Shown here: positions 48,911 through 58,768 of the stretch, piece by piece
Numbering within the stretch: the first letter of the stretch is position 1
How the letters are laid out: each line of letters opens with the position of its first letter
NCBI GenBank assembly: GCA_017165825.1
Contig: CM029367.1
Coordinates: 20,264,252-20,328,251 of the forward strand
Reading direction: 5' to 3'
Source of the DNA: Hepsetus odoe
Lineage: Eukaryota; Chordata; Actinopteri; Characiformes; Hepsetidae
Length of the DNA stretch: 64,000 nt
Notes under the pieces: model-generated
What the model was told of the DNA's origin: nothing
What the model saw: only the letters and a program-made list of their open reading frames with translations
Databases searched by the model: none
Position numbers and translations under genes: made by a program

Positions 48911-49783
48911 TCATTTTCCATGTGAAATCTTCTGTCCAAGATAGACAACTTCAGCTTGCATGATTTGAGCTTTGTTGAAACTTGCTTTGTGTCCTTTTTC
49001 ATGTAGAAAATCTAAGACATGCAAAACATCTTGCTCATGTTGATCTTCTTCCTCTGAAGCAATCAGGACATCATCAATGTATTGAATGGTTGTTGATTCC
49101 ATTTCATGTCTTCCTCTGACAGGAGCAAGGTGGGCAGGAACATGATCAGTGTCACTCTCGCTTTCACTCTCACTTTCATTCACTCTGTGGTTTTCTGCTT
49201 GTTTTTCCTTCACAGAGGGTTTTTCACACAAAGTGTGTTTTATTGGCACATTGTTGGATGATGCGCTAGTTGAGGAGCCCCTTTTCTCACTCTCATATCT
49301 TCCTGTGACTTTCCCTTCCTCCAGCAAACCCCACCGTTCCTTCTCCAATGCCCCCACTGCGTGGAGATCAGGATACAGTTTGTTTGCTGATAGAGGCTGA
49401 GCTGCTCCCAGAGGGACGAGGGGGGGGTAAGCAGGCATCACAGACATTAACTCATAGGGAGGGTCAAAAGGAGGGCCCCCATGCATCGGGAGGCCTCCAT
49501 CATCGAGAGGGATAGAAGAAGATGCTCCGCCCCCCTGAGGTCGTTCCTGCACACCAGGCTGCTCGGCATTTGCTCCATTTGCACCCGATAGCAACGCATC
49601 TCTTTCCGCTCTTACTCTTTTCAGCTCCTCCACTAATTTGTTTATCTCTGCATCCTTTTTCAGAACCTCAGCGTCCTTTTGTCGGACCTCAGCGTCCTTT
49701 TGTTGGACCTCAGCGTCCTTTCTCAGAACCTCAGCGTTCTTTAGTTGGACTTCAGCATCCTTTCTCTGAATCTCTTCAACCAT
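48911..49783 (-). pseudogene. Gag fragment fused to the reverse transcriptase active site
   Basis: One open frame starts with a coiled-coil segment of six near-identical 7-residue units (such as QQKDAEV and RQKDAEV). It continues through a proline-rich gag linker and then jumps directly to the RT motif QYIDDVLIAS, ending at a TGA at 48911-48913. In a full element the rest of gag, the protease and about half of RT would lie between; they are absent. The join near 49090-49130 is in frame, so this looks like a single internal deletion rather than decay. Gag builds the particle and RT copies RNA; neither can work here. Confidence 0.85.
49651..49776 (-). repeat. 21-bp tandem repeat (heptad repeat in gag)
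   Basis: About six 21-bp units on the pattern CAGCGTCCTTTTGTCGGACCT, each encoding a 7-residue heptad of the coiled coil. Confidence 0.95.
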
Positions 49784-49834
49784 AGCAGTTCATCTGGACT
49801 GAATGGCCTTTGACTCTCTGTCAGCTTCAGTTTT

Positions 49835-50125
49835 TCACATCATCTCACTCCTGCGTCTGAGCTGACCCAGCACAACAAGTGTCCATTTCAACTTTTTCTC
49901 ACTCTTCTTCATAAGCTGAGTTTTACCCCAAGCCTTACGAATCACACCCAAAGACCAGATACTTCTGACATCAGCATTAACCGCATACTTTTCCACAATT
50001 TTCTGTTCAATCTCTTTCAGGTTCAACGAGCCTTTTATATACACGTTGAGACTACTGATCATGTGATCCTCATCAACGGCCAGCAGCACCACATCAGTAT
50101 TTGTTGATTTTTTCTTTCCCCACAT
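49835..50125 (-). pseudogene. Gag N-terminal (matrix-like) fragment
   Basis: A minus-strand frame beginning MWGKKKSTNTDVV lies 0.3 kb inside the 5' LTR, where gag should start. It is basic and lysine-rich, as matrix domains are. It is in the same frame as the coiled-coil gag fragment, cut off by stop codons between 49784 and 49834. Confidence 0.7.
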
Positions 50126-50407
50126 TATGACAGATTTGCAAATTTCTCAATTTCTGTGCAATTTTATGTTGCTGGAAATTTCCTGTTACTTATTACAAGA
50201 TTGCTTAAATCTTCACCACAGACTCCTTTCTAGATTGATCTTGAAGAGGAGGGAGTTTACATTTTACACACAGCAGTTATCCTCAACTCAGCAGCAGATT
50301 AAGACAGTAGGAGGCCTTACCTCTGTCAAAGTGTCAGCACTTCTGTTCCTGACTCTTGGTCAACCGTGTTGCCTTCCAATTGCTTTTCCCGTCCGTTCCT
50401 CAAGTCA

Positions 50408-50425
50408 ATTCTGTTCGTGACGCCA
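50408..50425 (-). other. Retroviral primer-binding site
   Basis: Two bases inside the 5' LTR edge the minus strand reads TGGCGTCACGAACAGAAT. Primer-binding sites begin TGG because they pair with the CCA end of a tRNA. I cannot name the tRNA with certainty. Confidence 0.8.
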
Positions 50426-50427
50426 AC

Positions 50428-50815
50428 TGTTGGATTCTCCGATTGAGAACCGAGGTTCGAGGAGTCAGTGATGAAGCGAAGAGGGTTTTAAGCTATAGCA
50501 AAGTTTATTGACAGAAAAGTAATTAAGTTTTTACAAGATGTTCAAAAGACCGGTCAGTGTTCCTCTCCGTGTGGAATCCTTTCTCTCTCTAACTTGCACA
50601 GTTCAGCGTGTGCCTTTTTATCTGTCCTCCCCGGGAGCTCCAAGGCCTCCGGTGGAGACACCTAATCTAAGACTATGACCTTGTTTGGGTGTTTTTGATG
50701 GGCAAAGAAAGCGTTACTTAGAAGAGAACAGAGAAAAATAAAGATGCAGTTACAGAGGAATATATACGAATAAAATAACAGAAATAAATGAGTAAAATCA
50801 AGCTACAATCCATCA
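50428..50815 (-). repeat. 5' LTR (388 bp)
   Basis: On the minus strand the order is a U3 with a TATA-like box (GATAAAAAGG, 50613-50622), then R with AATAAA (50504-50509), then U5 ending next to the primer-binding site. The ends are TG...CA with flanking ATAT. Confidence 0.9.
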
Positions 50816-50819
50816 ATAT

Positions 50820-52546
50820 GTAAATGATATAATATAGAAATTATTTTCCCACTGGAGCGTTTAGAGATAAAACTTGTTTCTAGTATTCAGATGCTGCTGA
50901 ATATATTTGTGTTTATTGGTAAGATCAAAACTGAACTCTGAAGGCTTTTATCTGCAGGACTCCAGGAGATCGGGCACCCCATAAAGCATGCATAGTCAGC
51001 TCCAGAATTATTGTATAATAACTGTAAAATTAGATCAAATCAATGCATACAGTAAACTACATTTTAAATAAGTGGATTTTTCAAGATCCCTATTTTTATT
51101 TTTGCAAACTGAAACAATTTTTTTCCCCTCCCACAGTAGTCAGCAACAAGCAGCAAAGCAGTCCCAAGGCATTAATGGATCCCCACCATATCTGAAAACA
51201 AATTATGTCTAGTATTTTATTTACACACCAGGTAAACAATAAATTATCACAAACAACCATCACGCTCATGTAGACTATATAGAAAAAAGTATATACATAT
51301 AAATAAATAAATAAACCCCCCAAAAAACTTGAGTGTAAGTAATTCTGCATTTCAGTTTTTAAAAAAAAAAAACACACATAGCTGGAAATTTACAGTATGA
51401 ATAACACAGTTAAAGCTGTTTCCCTAAGGAATTAGAGAGGAGAGGAATGAAAGTGTGCAGGTCAAAGACAGAATACATGAGTGTGAACGAAAGGGAGGAG
51501 ACTGCAGTGCTTAGGATGCAGGGAGTTGAGGTGACAATGGTGGATGAATTTAAATACTTGGTAAATACTGCACAGTGCGTCTACGTGTGAAAAGCAGAGG
51601 ATGCATTTTGTTGTGGTTCACTGTGTGCGGTGCTGTTTCACAATGAAATGATGACTTCACTTTACATCTCACATTTTAATAAGGAGATTAAAATTAACTT
51701 GGTTGAGATTATACAGTATATAACATACAGTATCCATTTTATTTCTTCTAAGTATTACTGGGATTCAAGTACTCAAAATCTTTACTTGTTTGGGACCAAT
51801 TGTCCCATCTAAATAAGCACTGGAAGACATGGGTCTGAAATGCCTGATCTCAGTTAATCCAAGTTTAAATTTGCCAACAAAGTTTCATGGGCTCATATTA
51901 CTGCACCATACCCCAGATCCCTCAGGGACTTTAGTCCAGAAGAACTGCAGGGGAGACCCTGTAAAAAAAAAAGTGCTGCACAACTTGAAATGGGACATTT
52001 ACATCGTAGTTCTTAGGTTTTTTTGTTTTTTTTTCCCCTGCTATCCTTTTGAACATTTATCTTTCACACTGTATCCCTCGCATAAACTCACCATACAAAA
52101 ATGACAAATTAACTGACATTCAGTAGTTCTGGAGCAGTAGGATAAATCAACCATAATAAGGCAGCATTTATTTTCTTAATAGTAGGCCTCTAAAAACTGC
52201 AAAATGAAATCTTTTTATAAATCTGTAAATTGCTTTGGGCTTTAGTGTGTGACATGTTGTCAAATGTACTGAAAAGCTGCTCACTGATTACTACATCTGT
52301 TTGCTGATAGGGGATATAAAGCACATTTCTGCAATAAATTATAACCCATGATCACGGCTGAAGTTTAAATACTTAACTTTTATTTTACAAGACCACTATT
52401 GTAACATAGTGACATTACATGTGTATTATTCAAGTTATGTGCGTTTTACATGCATTGTTAAATACACATAAAAAGTACTAACAAAATAAAATCCTTTACT
52501 TAAAACTAGAGAAATAAAACAAAGCTTTTTAAACACTTCATTTGTC
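50820..52546. other. Intergenic DNA and nsmce4a 3' flank
   Basis: AT-rich. It contains a SINE tail fragment at 51592-51665. A minus-strand AATAAA at 52379-52384 is a plausible nsmce4a polyadenylation signal, about 165 bp after the stop codon. Confidence 0.6.
51592..51665 (+). mobile_element. SINE tail fragment
   Basis: TTTTGTTGTGGTTCACTGTG and the following GCTGTTTCACAATGA match the 3' part of the local SINE family. The head is absent. Confidence 0.6.
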
Positions 52547-55176
52547 TCAGCTGTCTTGTGTCAATGTTTTTGGCGTGGGAATCAAGGCTTCTTTAATTTC
52601 AAAGGCCTCAACAATCTCCTGTAAAACAAAAGTATTATTAAAAAGACAATCAATTTCCTCAAGCAAAATAAATGCACTTATCAATAGTGGGATGTTGTGG
52701 AGAATACACAGTTCATTTTGACTAATGCAGAAGCACAGAATCATGTGTTTAGAGGAAAACAAGAAATTAGAAAATAAGCTTCCTTTTGCCCCGGCTCATT
52801 TGATACGCATCTAATTACAATAAGAAAGTGTACAGTGTTTAGTTTCAGCAGTGTACATTTATTACTGCGCATTCTGATCTAAGGGGTATTTTATTTGACA
52901 AGGGTAGTTTCACTGAGGAATATTTTGCCCTCAGATGCACCTACCCTCCAGCTGGAAGGGCTGATTGAAATGACACACTGGTGGCGGGTGGCAGTTCCGC
53001 CTGGTTCAACCTCACCCTCTTCAACTGGAGCTGCAGGGTAGAAAGCCAGAAATGCCAAACACTGAACAAAAGAATTAACACCAATTTAACACCAAACCAA
53101 ACTTAATGTTTCCTTTTCAAACATTATTTCTTAATGTGCATTATTGACAACAATCTGGCCGCTTAACATCAATCATTTCTTTATTTACATCCGATTCTCT
53201 GAAGGGGAAAACTTGGAAGAAGTATTAAATAGCATTGCATCACCAAATATAATCTTACCTATGCAAGGAAGCTTTTCATTATCCAGATAAATCCTTGCCA
53301 GGCCATCCTGTAAAAAAACAGAAGAGAGAAAAAAAAAGAAAAAAACCCACATCAACTGGGACATCCTGGGAGCAAGCTTACATTAGATCTTCTAGATGCT
53401 TCAGTTATAGTATGAAAGGCAATTATTTAAGAAAACTGTAGTACCAATATTCTTATATCACAAACATATTCCATCTTAGATCTTCAGTGCAGCATTACAC
53501 CTGAAGTGGACCAAATTTGTTTCATTTTAGGGGAAATATAATTTTAGACTTTGGACGTTTTCTAACTTTTGGTATTAGCAGACATGTGAGCATCATTACA
53601 CATTCTACTTACCCTGACAAGGAAAGAAGTGTGGAAAATATTTTCCACTGTTCGGGAGAAGGAGGTAGGATCAACAACAAACTCATAATAAGATATGGGG
53701 GACTGTGCTGTGGAAAATAAAAGCAAAATGCTGTTGAGAAAAACACAGCTTAAATGAATAATGGTTTGCAGTTTGACTGTCTTACTACAACTACTACTAC
53801 GACCACCTCTGCTGCGGCTGCTGTTAATTGTTGCTAGCAATTAACAACCAATTTTTAAAAAAGTTTGGAACAATGTGTAGTACTAACGATCATCTGAGTA
53901 GTATCTCTGCAGGCATCCCAAAATCCTCTCCACCTCCTTTTCTGTTGCTTCCTGGTGTGATTCTTCCATTTTCTTTAACTGAAATAAAATAAATAAATAA
54001 ATAAATAAACCTGAGAAAAAAATATTGTAATGAAGGACATGATATTAAAGCTGGTACAGACCTGCATGGGCATCATCCGTTTGGCTTCTTTGCTGGGAGC
54101 TTTCCTCTGTCTCTCAACACGCTGCCGTGGTGGTGGAGGTTCAGCCAAGAAAGAGCCCAACCTACACACACACACACAGAAATAAATACACAAGGAATCA
54201 CCTTGTGGGTGATATGCAAGTCTTGCTTCAGCTTTGGTCTCGTTGGCATACTCACATATAATGAAATGAAGGTGCTGTTTTGAAGCAATATTCTGCTCTT
54301 TTGGAAAGTCTCTGCCAGGCATCTGGAGGCAAATACCCACCCAAAGAGCCCTCATCATCATCCTCTTCTTCTAAACGATTGAGACCCATGAAGGACAACT
54401 GGTTTGGTCAAAAAGTAAACAGTATGGTGGTTTATTTACAATGCTAGAATTACAGACTTTTATCAGAAAATAACGATGCACATTTTTTTTCTACCATCCT
54501 TTTTTGCAGTAACTCACCAAATGCTCTGCAAACACAGAAGGGTCAAAAGAGGAGCCCTCTGCATGCAGCTGGCTGGCCTTTTCTCTGCCCAGGTCTGTGG
54601 CAAGAACCAGCAGCTGAGCGTCCAAAGCAGCTTCCCGGGCCTGCCTGACTGAAAGGAAAAATCTTCAGAATCAAATATGGTACATACAGTTTAAAAAAAT
54701 TTAAAAAAAACTACATTACAGTCAGCAGTGGCACAACACCATCTTGATTCAGTTTGTGTGAAGTGAAGGATGAATGAGCGGACAATTGGTCAGGGTGAAA
54801 ATATTACCATTGGCAAACAGCTTGTTGGCTTCCTCTAAGACATCAATGAGCTTGTTGTTGGCAGGGTTAAGCATATCCTCACGATTTTCTGAGAACACAG
54901 GAGAAATGGGCTTATTAATTCAGATGATCTGATGTTTTGACCAGCTATGTAGCTTGTCGAGTGCTTACGCTGGACAGAGTTGATGAGATCCCTGTACTGG
55001 CTCCTGATCTCCCTCCGACGGGCAGGGTCATCATCTTCCTCATGGACGCCTGATGGAGCAGCAGCTTCCTCCTCATCCCCAGTGTCTGCTGCTCTCTCTG
55101 ACCGGCTGCGGCTGCTCGGTCCATCAGTGGACTCCTCCTGACTGCCTCTGCTAACCCTCCTCCTGGAATCAGACAT
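52547..55176 (-). CDS. nsmce4a: NSMCE4A, kleisin subunit of the SMC5/6 complex (10 coding exons)
   Basis: Coding exons in transcript order: 54969-55176, 54808-54888, 54518-54648, 54256-54398, 54062-54161, 53888-53978, 53613-53707, 53259-53307, 52945-53030, 52547-52618. All introns are GT-AG and all phases agree, giving 351 residues (human about 385). The product starts MSDSRRRVSRGSQEES with an acidic, disordered head. IRSQYRDLINSVQQNRED matches the conserved Nse4 N-terminal region that contacts SMC and Nse3 partners. HQEATEKEVERILGCLQRYY, FVVDPTSFSRTVENIFH and EIVEAFEI match the Nse4 C-terminal domain. Nse4 bridges the SMC5/SMC6 heads and holds Nse1-Nse3, serving DNA repair and replication-fork stability in the nucleus. 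The gene appears intact. It is next to tacc2, as in human. Confidence 0.96.
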
Positions 55177-55410
55177 CTCGGGCCTGCTTGTAAGATTTTA
55201 CAAATATTTACAGTCAGTGAATGTAAATAAACAGTTGAACACAAGCGCTATTTAATCACCTTCCTCGTAACTAATGTAGCCGAACGATTTTAATTTGCAC
55301 TTGGTAATAGCATCGGGATGTATTTAATTAAAACTCGTTTTTTTGTTGGCATTATGGGTCCGGACGCTTTTCAGCTTATATTAATATATAAATTAGTTTA
55401 TATTACTTAC

Positions 55411-55500
55411 AAACTCTTCCCACAAAACACGGAGTTCGCGCGAAAAAAAACAACAACAAGGAAGTCCAGATCTCTCCGGATGTCCGTGCAGCGTTCAAGT
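55411..55500 (-). other. nsmce4a: Probable noncoding first exon of nsmce4a
   Basis: On the minus strand a GC-rich stretch with CGCGCGAA ends at a perfect donor, TTT|GTAAGTAATA (55411/55410). It would splice to an acceptor just upstream of the ATG (near 55190, ...CTTACAAGCAG). The upstream boundary is approximate. Confidence 0.55.
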
Positions 55501-56224
55501 CACTCCGGAGTTGCGTCACAAAAAAGTAATAATAATTGCTTGCTTTTAAAAAAAAAAAAAGTATGCGATTTAGTGTCGCTTGCAAGGAAATGCAAATAAA
55601 AGATGTTAATTCGCCACGCCGGAAGAGGTTCGGTTTTATTGTTGATGGGACAACGCGTAGATATATTCACTTATTCAGTGATTTTTTTTTCGTTTGCCGG
55701 TTAAAGCGATTTGTAACAAGCTACATAAAATACTGGTCAAAATCATTACCTTATATGTAATAAAATAATGACAGAGCTGCGGGGGATTAATTCTACTGCG
55801 TGTTTAAAGCATTGGAACACGACAGAGGGGGCGTTCAAGTAGCGGAAATTACGCAACACTGCACGGAATTGCTGATCTGTAACTCAAGGCGCTTTCATAT
55901 CGGTGATGCACATGATTTATAGATCGAAGAACGCGCACTCCTTGGGGCTCCTCCCCCAGAAAAAAACGATCGGCACAGTTTCCGGAAATGAGGAAACTCG
56001 TGATGGCAGGAGGCGAGGCAGAGAGAAGATGAGCGGTAGAACAGAGGAGGAATCGGGCCTTTCGGAAAAGGTTTTTCTGAACACGACGACAGCCACAGAT
56101 ATAATGGATGCGTTAAAAACGCCCGAGGGTGCAGGTTGTGGACTGACAGCGTCTTAAACCGAAGCACAGAGGCTCCTCAAGCCCGGATCGCTTCCTACTG
56201 TGGGTCTCCTCGCCTTCAGCTAAT
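55501..56224. promoter_or_regulatory. Divergent promoter region of nsmce4a and hps6
   Basis: About 0.7-0.8 kb separates the two divergent transcription units. It has more CpG than the surroundings, an ETS-like CCGGAAG at 55619-55625, a TTCCGGAA near 55980 and an octamer ATGCAAAT at 55590-55597. No convincing TATA box is placed for either gene. Shared use is inferred from layout. Confidence 0.5.
56029..56157 (+). other. Upstream ORF in the likely hps6 5' leader
   Basis: An ATG with A at -3 opens a 42-codon frame starting MSGRTEEESGLSEK and ending 67 bp before the hps6 start. It is in a different frame from hps6 and has no recognised domain. It may restrain hps6 translation if the transcript includes it. 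Confidence 0.4.
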
Positions 56225-58768
56225 ATGACACGACATGTTCTGGAGCAGGTGACAGATTTCGGGGATTTTACCAGAGCTCACGACCTGAAAGAGTTTTTAA
56301 AGCAGTCTTGCTCGACTAATCAATGTTTTGCCAACGTTCGTGTCAGCCCAGATGGGCGACACCTTCACCTGATCGGCCAGACTCCCAAAAGTGCTCTCGT
56401 GACATTTGACAGATATCAGCGAGCTCATCTTCTGCAGTGCCAGCAGTTTCTGGATTTAGTACTGATCCGTAATGTCCCCATAGTCGATCTGATTTATTTC
56501 CCCCAGAACACTGCAGGTGATGGTTCCAGTCTGCTCGGAGTGATATTTGAGGATGGCAAGGCTGAGTTCTGGAAATTTTCAGAGCGCAAATCTGGATGGA
56601 GCTTACTCCAGACCGTGGATCTGTGTAACAGCCCCACAGCCAAAATTGTTTCTGTGTGCATCAGTCAAAATTTTATCATCTGGTGTGAGGAGAGGCCGCC
56701 CTCGGAGAGCTCTCCGGTGTCCAGTGTCTCCCGCAGTAACTTCAGATTCTGCATCTGCAAAAGAACATTTGAAGTGGATGAAGTGGGTGTCTGCTTGGGC
56801 GGTGTGAAAATTGCATTGCACAACAGCCCCCGTTTCTTGGTTGTCAGTTCTGTGGATGTTGTATATCTATTGCCGGATATCAAGGAGCAAGCTGTCAGCA
56901 CTGTTTCAAAGGTGTTTTTAATGTGGTTTCCTCAGCATGACATCTTTAAAGTGCATAGTACCACCACTGGGACTCTACTCAACAGAAATTCCTCAGCAAA
57001 TAAGGAGTCTGACTTTAAGAAGTTAATCATGGATTGCATTGGATTTCTGTCCACCATCAATCCACCTGATATCTATGGTTTTTGTCCTTCTGGGTTTGGG
57101 GATCTCCTGCTTCTCCTCAGCTCGGCATGGGTTTGTATATTGCAGAGAGATGGCGTTCTACGGCATATTTATAAACTGCCTGACAACTGCCTGACCTCCT
57201 GTGGGATACAAAATAGTCTGCACCTTTACCACAACATCCTTGCTTTAACAGTGGGCAGGATGATGTACTTGATTGATGTTAAGTGCGGTCGGGAGTTGGA
57301 GAGAATCGCTCTAAAAAGGGAGGGTCTCCTCTTTGTGAACTCTTTGGAGAGTCATTCCCCACAGATGCTCTCAGAGGCGGGGCTATTTGTAGTCATCCAG
57401 GAGGAGGCTGAAGCTAAAACCAAGCCATCAGTAGCTCATGCAGACATCAATCCATGTGCAGTCTTGGCTGAAGCTGTGTTTGAGGAGGCATGCAAATATT
57501 ACCAACAGCGAAGTCTAAGCACCACACAGCTGACAGCTGAGAGGCTCAAGAAGGGCGGGATGTTTCAGGCCCCTATCTCACTGGCAGCCATCATCAGGGA
57601 TTACTTGAGCAACCAGAAGTTGAAAATCGAAGGGAAAGACTCTTCAGGATATGAGAAACTGTTAAGCTCCCTTGACTCTGAGCTCAAAAGCCTTGTATCC
57701 CTGCAGGATGTTAAAACATCAGTGGTGAAGGCCTCAAAGAAGGATTTAGAAAGTTTTTGTGAGACCCTGGTTCAACAGGAAATCTCCAGACTGTTGAACT
57801 CAGAAATAGATAGAGAAAACCTTCAGTATCTAAATAGTATTTTCCAGCTGTTCCCCATGGAGGCCTGGCAAGCTGTACAGGCTGTGTTTCAGCTCAAATG
57901 CAATGGTGAGGGCTCATTATCCTGCAAGGCTCCTGCTGAATTATGGAAAATTGTATTAAGTCCTGTTCAAACATCATCCAACTCTTTCCATGTCAACGGT
58001 CAGCAGAAGCGAGCCCCAGCCAATGTTTCGCTGCCCGTCTTTGAGTTGCTGTGTCACTCCATTTTTAAATTCCAACCTAGCTGGCTTCCCAGGTTTCTGG
58101 AGCTTGCACAGCAGCAGTCTGGCTCCACTTCCACCTCTTCTTGGAGTTTTGGTGTAAAGGAAAGCTCAGAGAGCCTCCCATTATATAAGCGCGCTCTCAC
58201 TGTACTCCCTAGCAGAGATGCCTACCAGGACCTAGAAGTGGATCTTCTCTTGTGTAGTCAGCGGCCTAATGCAGTAATGCAAGCCCTCCGCATCCTCATG
58301 GGGTTAGGACAGTGGGATCGGGTTACTCAGGTGGCAGAAAAATTCTGCCGTCAGAGCCCCCTTCTCAACAAAGAGATTTTCACCACCTTGCTTTGTGAGG
58401 TGTCCCAGCACAGAGACTTAGACCCCTACCTGGACTTACTATGGGCCCTTTGCCCCGAGGACATGACCGTTACTGGAATTTTGAACATAGTACTGAAAAA
58501 CCTGCCCTCTGCTGTACAGTCCATTGGACCATTTCAGGGGCCTTCCTACAACAGCCAGCTCACCATCGGGCTCCTGAAGCCACTGCTGAGTAAAGTTCTC
58601 CAGCGGGAGACCAAACCAAGCCAGAGGTACGCAGATATCCTCCAGTCACCATCCCAGCCTCCGCCCACACCCCCACGTCAAGTTAAAGGGCTAGCCAGGG
58701 TAAACACTGAGCTGGACAGTGACCTCAACAAGAGAGGTCCATCTGAGTCTCAAGTCAACCTAGTTTAA
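56225..58768 (+). CDS. hps6: HPS6, BLOC-2 complex subunit (single coding exon)
   Basis: An 847-residue frame without introns, as in mammals (human HPS6 about 775 residues, also one coding exon). Family landmarks are RVSPDGRHLHLIGQ near residue 40, FIIWCEERPP near 150, the FRFCICKRTFE stretch near 173-183, and GFGDLLLLLSSAWVCILQRD near 290. The N-terminal half should form a beta-propeller-like fold; the C-terminal half is helical. With HPS3 and HPS5 it forms BLOC-2, which directs cargo from endosomes to lysosome-related organelles such as melanosomes; in mammals HPS6 also binds dynactin. The chosen ATG is the first in frame and has A at -3. The tail ends with a low-complexity QPPPTPPRQ stretch. 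No defect is visible. Confidence 0.95.
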   Translation: MTRHVLEQVTDFGDFTRAHDLKEFLKQSCSTNQCFANVRVSPDGRHLHLIGQTPKSALVTFDRYQRAHLLQCQQFLDLVLIRNVPIVDLIYFPQNTAGDGSSLLGVIFEDGKAEFWKFSERKSGWSLLQTVDLCNSPTAKIVSVCISQNFIIWCEERPPSESSPVSSVSRSNFRFCICKRTFEVDEVGVCLGGVKIALHNSPRFLVVSSVDVVYLLPDIKEQAVSTVSKVFLMWFPQHDIFKVHSTTTGTLLNRNSSANKESDFKKLIMDCIGFLSTINPPDIYGFCPSGFGDLLLLLSSAWVCILQRDGVLRHIYKLPDNCLTSCGIQNSLHLYHNILALTVGRMMYLIDVKCGRELERIALKREGLLFVNSLESHSPQMLSEAGLFVVIQEEAEAKTKPSVAHADINPCAVLAEAVFEEACKYYQQRSLSTTQLTAERLKKGGMFQAPISLAAIIRDYLSNQKLKIEGKDSSGYEKLLSSLDSELKSLVSLQDVKTSVVKASKKDLESFCETLVQQEISRLLNSEIDRENLQYLNSIFQLFPMEAWQAVQAVFQLKCNGEGSLSCKAPAELWKIVLSPVQTSSNSFHVNGQQKRAPANVSLPVFELLCHSIFKFQPSWLPRFLELAQQQSGSTSTSSWSFGVKESSESLPLYKRALTVLPSRDAYQDLEVDLLLCSQRPNAVMQALRILMGLGQWDRVTQVAEKFCRQSPLLNKEIFTTLLCEVSQHRDLDPYLDLLWALCPEDMTVTGILNIVLKNLPSAVQSIGPFQGPSYNSQLTIGLLKPLLSKVLQRETKPSQRYADILQSPSQPPPTPPRQVKGLARVNTELDSDLNKRGPSESQVNLV

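Larger units (their letters stand above)
46747..50815 (-). mobile_element. Endogenous retrovirus (LTR retroelement), minus strand, internally deleted
   Basis: The element begins TGTTGG on the plus strand, ends CCATCA, and is flanked by ATAT on both sides (46743-46746 and 50816-50819), a 4-bp target duplication. LTR sequence repeats at both ends. In minus-strand order: 5' LTR, primer-binding site, gag fragments, RT active-site part, RNase H, integrase remnant, 3' LTR. I see no envelope frame. Gag and pol pieces share one frame down to RNase H but are broken by stop codons, so the copy is dead. The RNase H and gag-pol layout resembles gamma/epsilon-type retroviruses; a tree is needed to place it. 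Confidence 0.9.
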
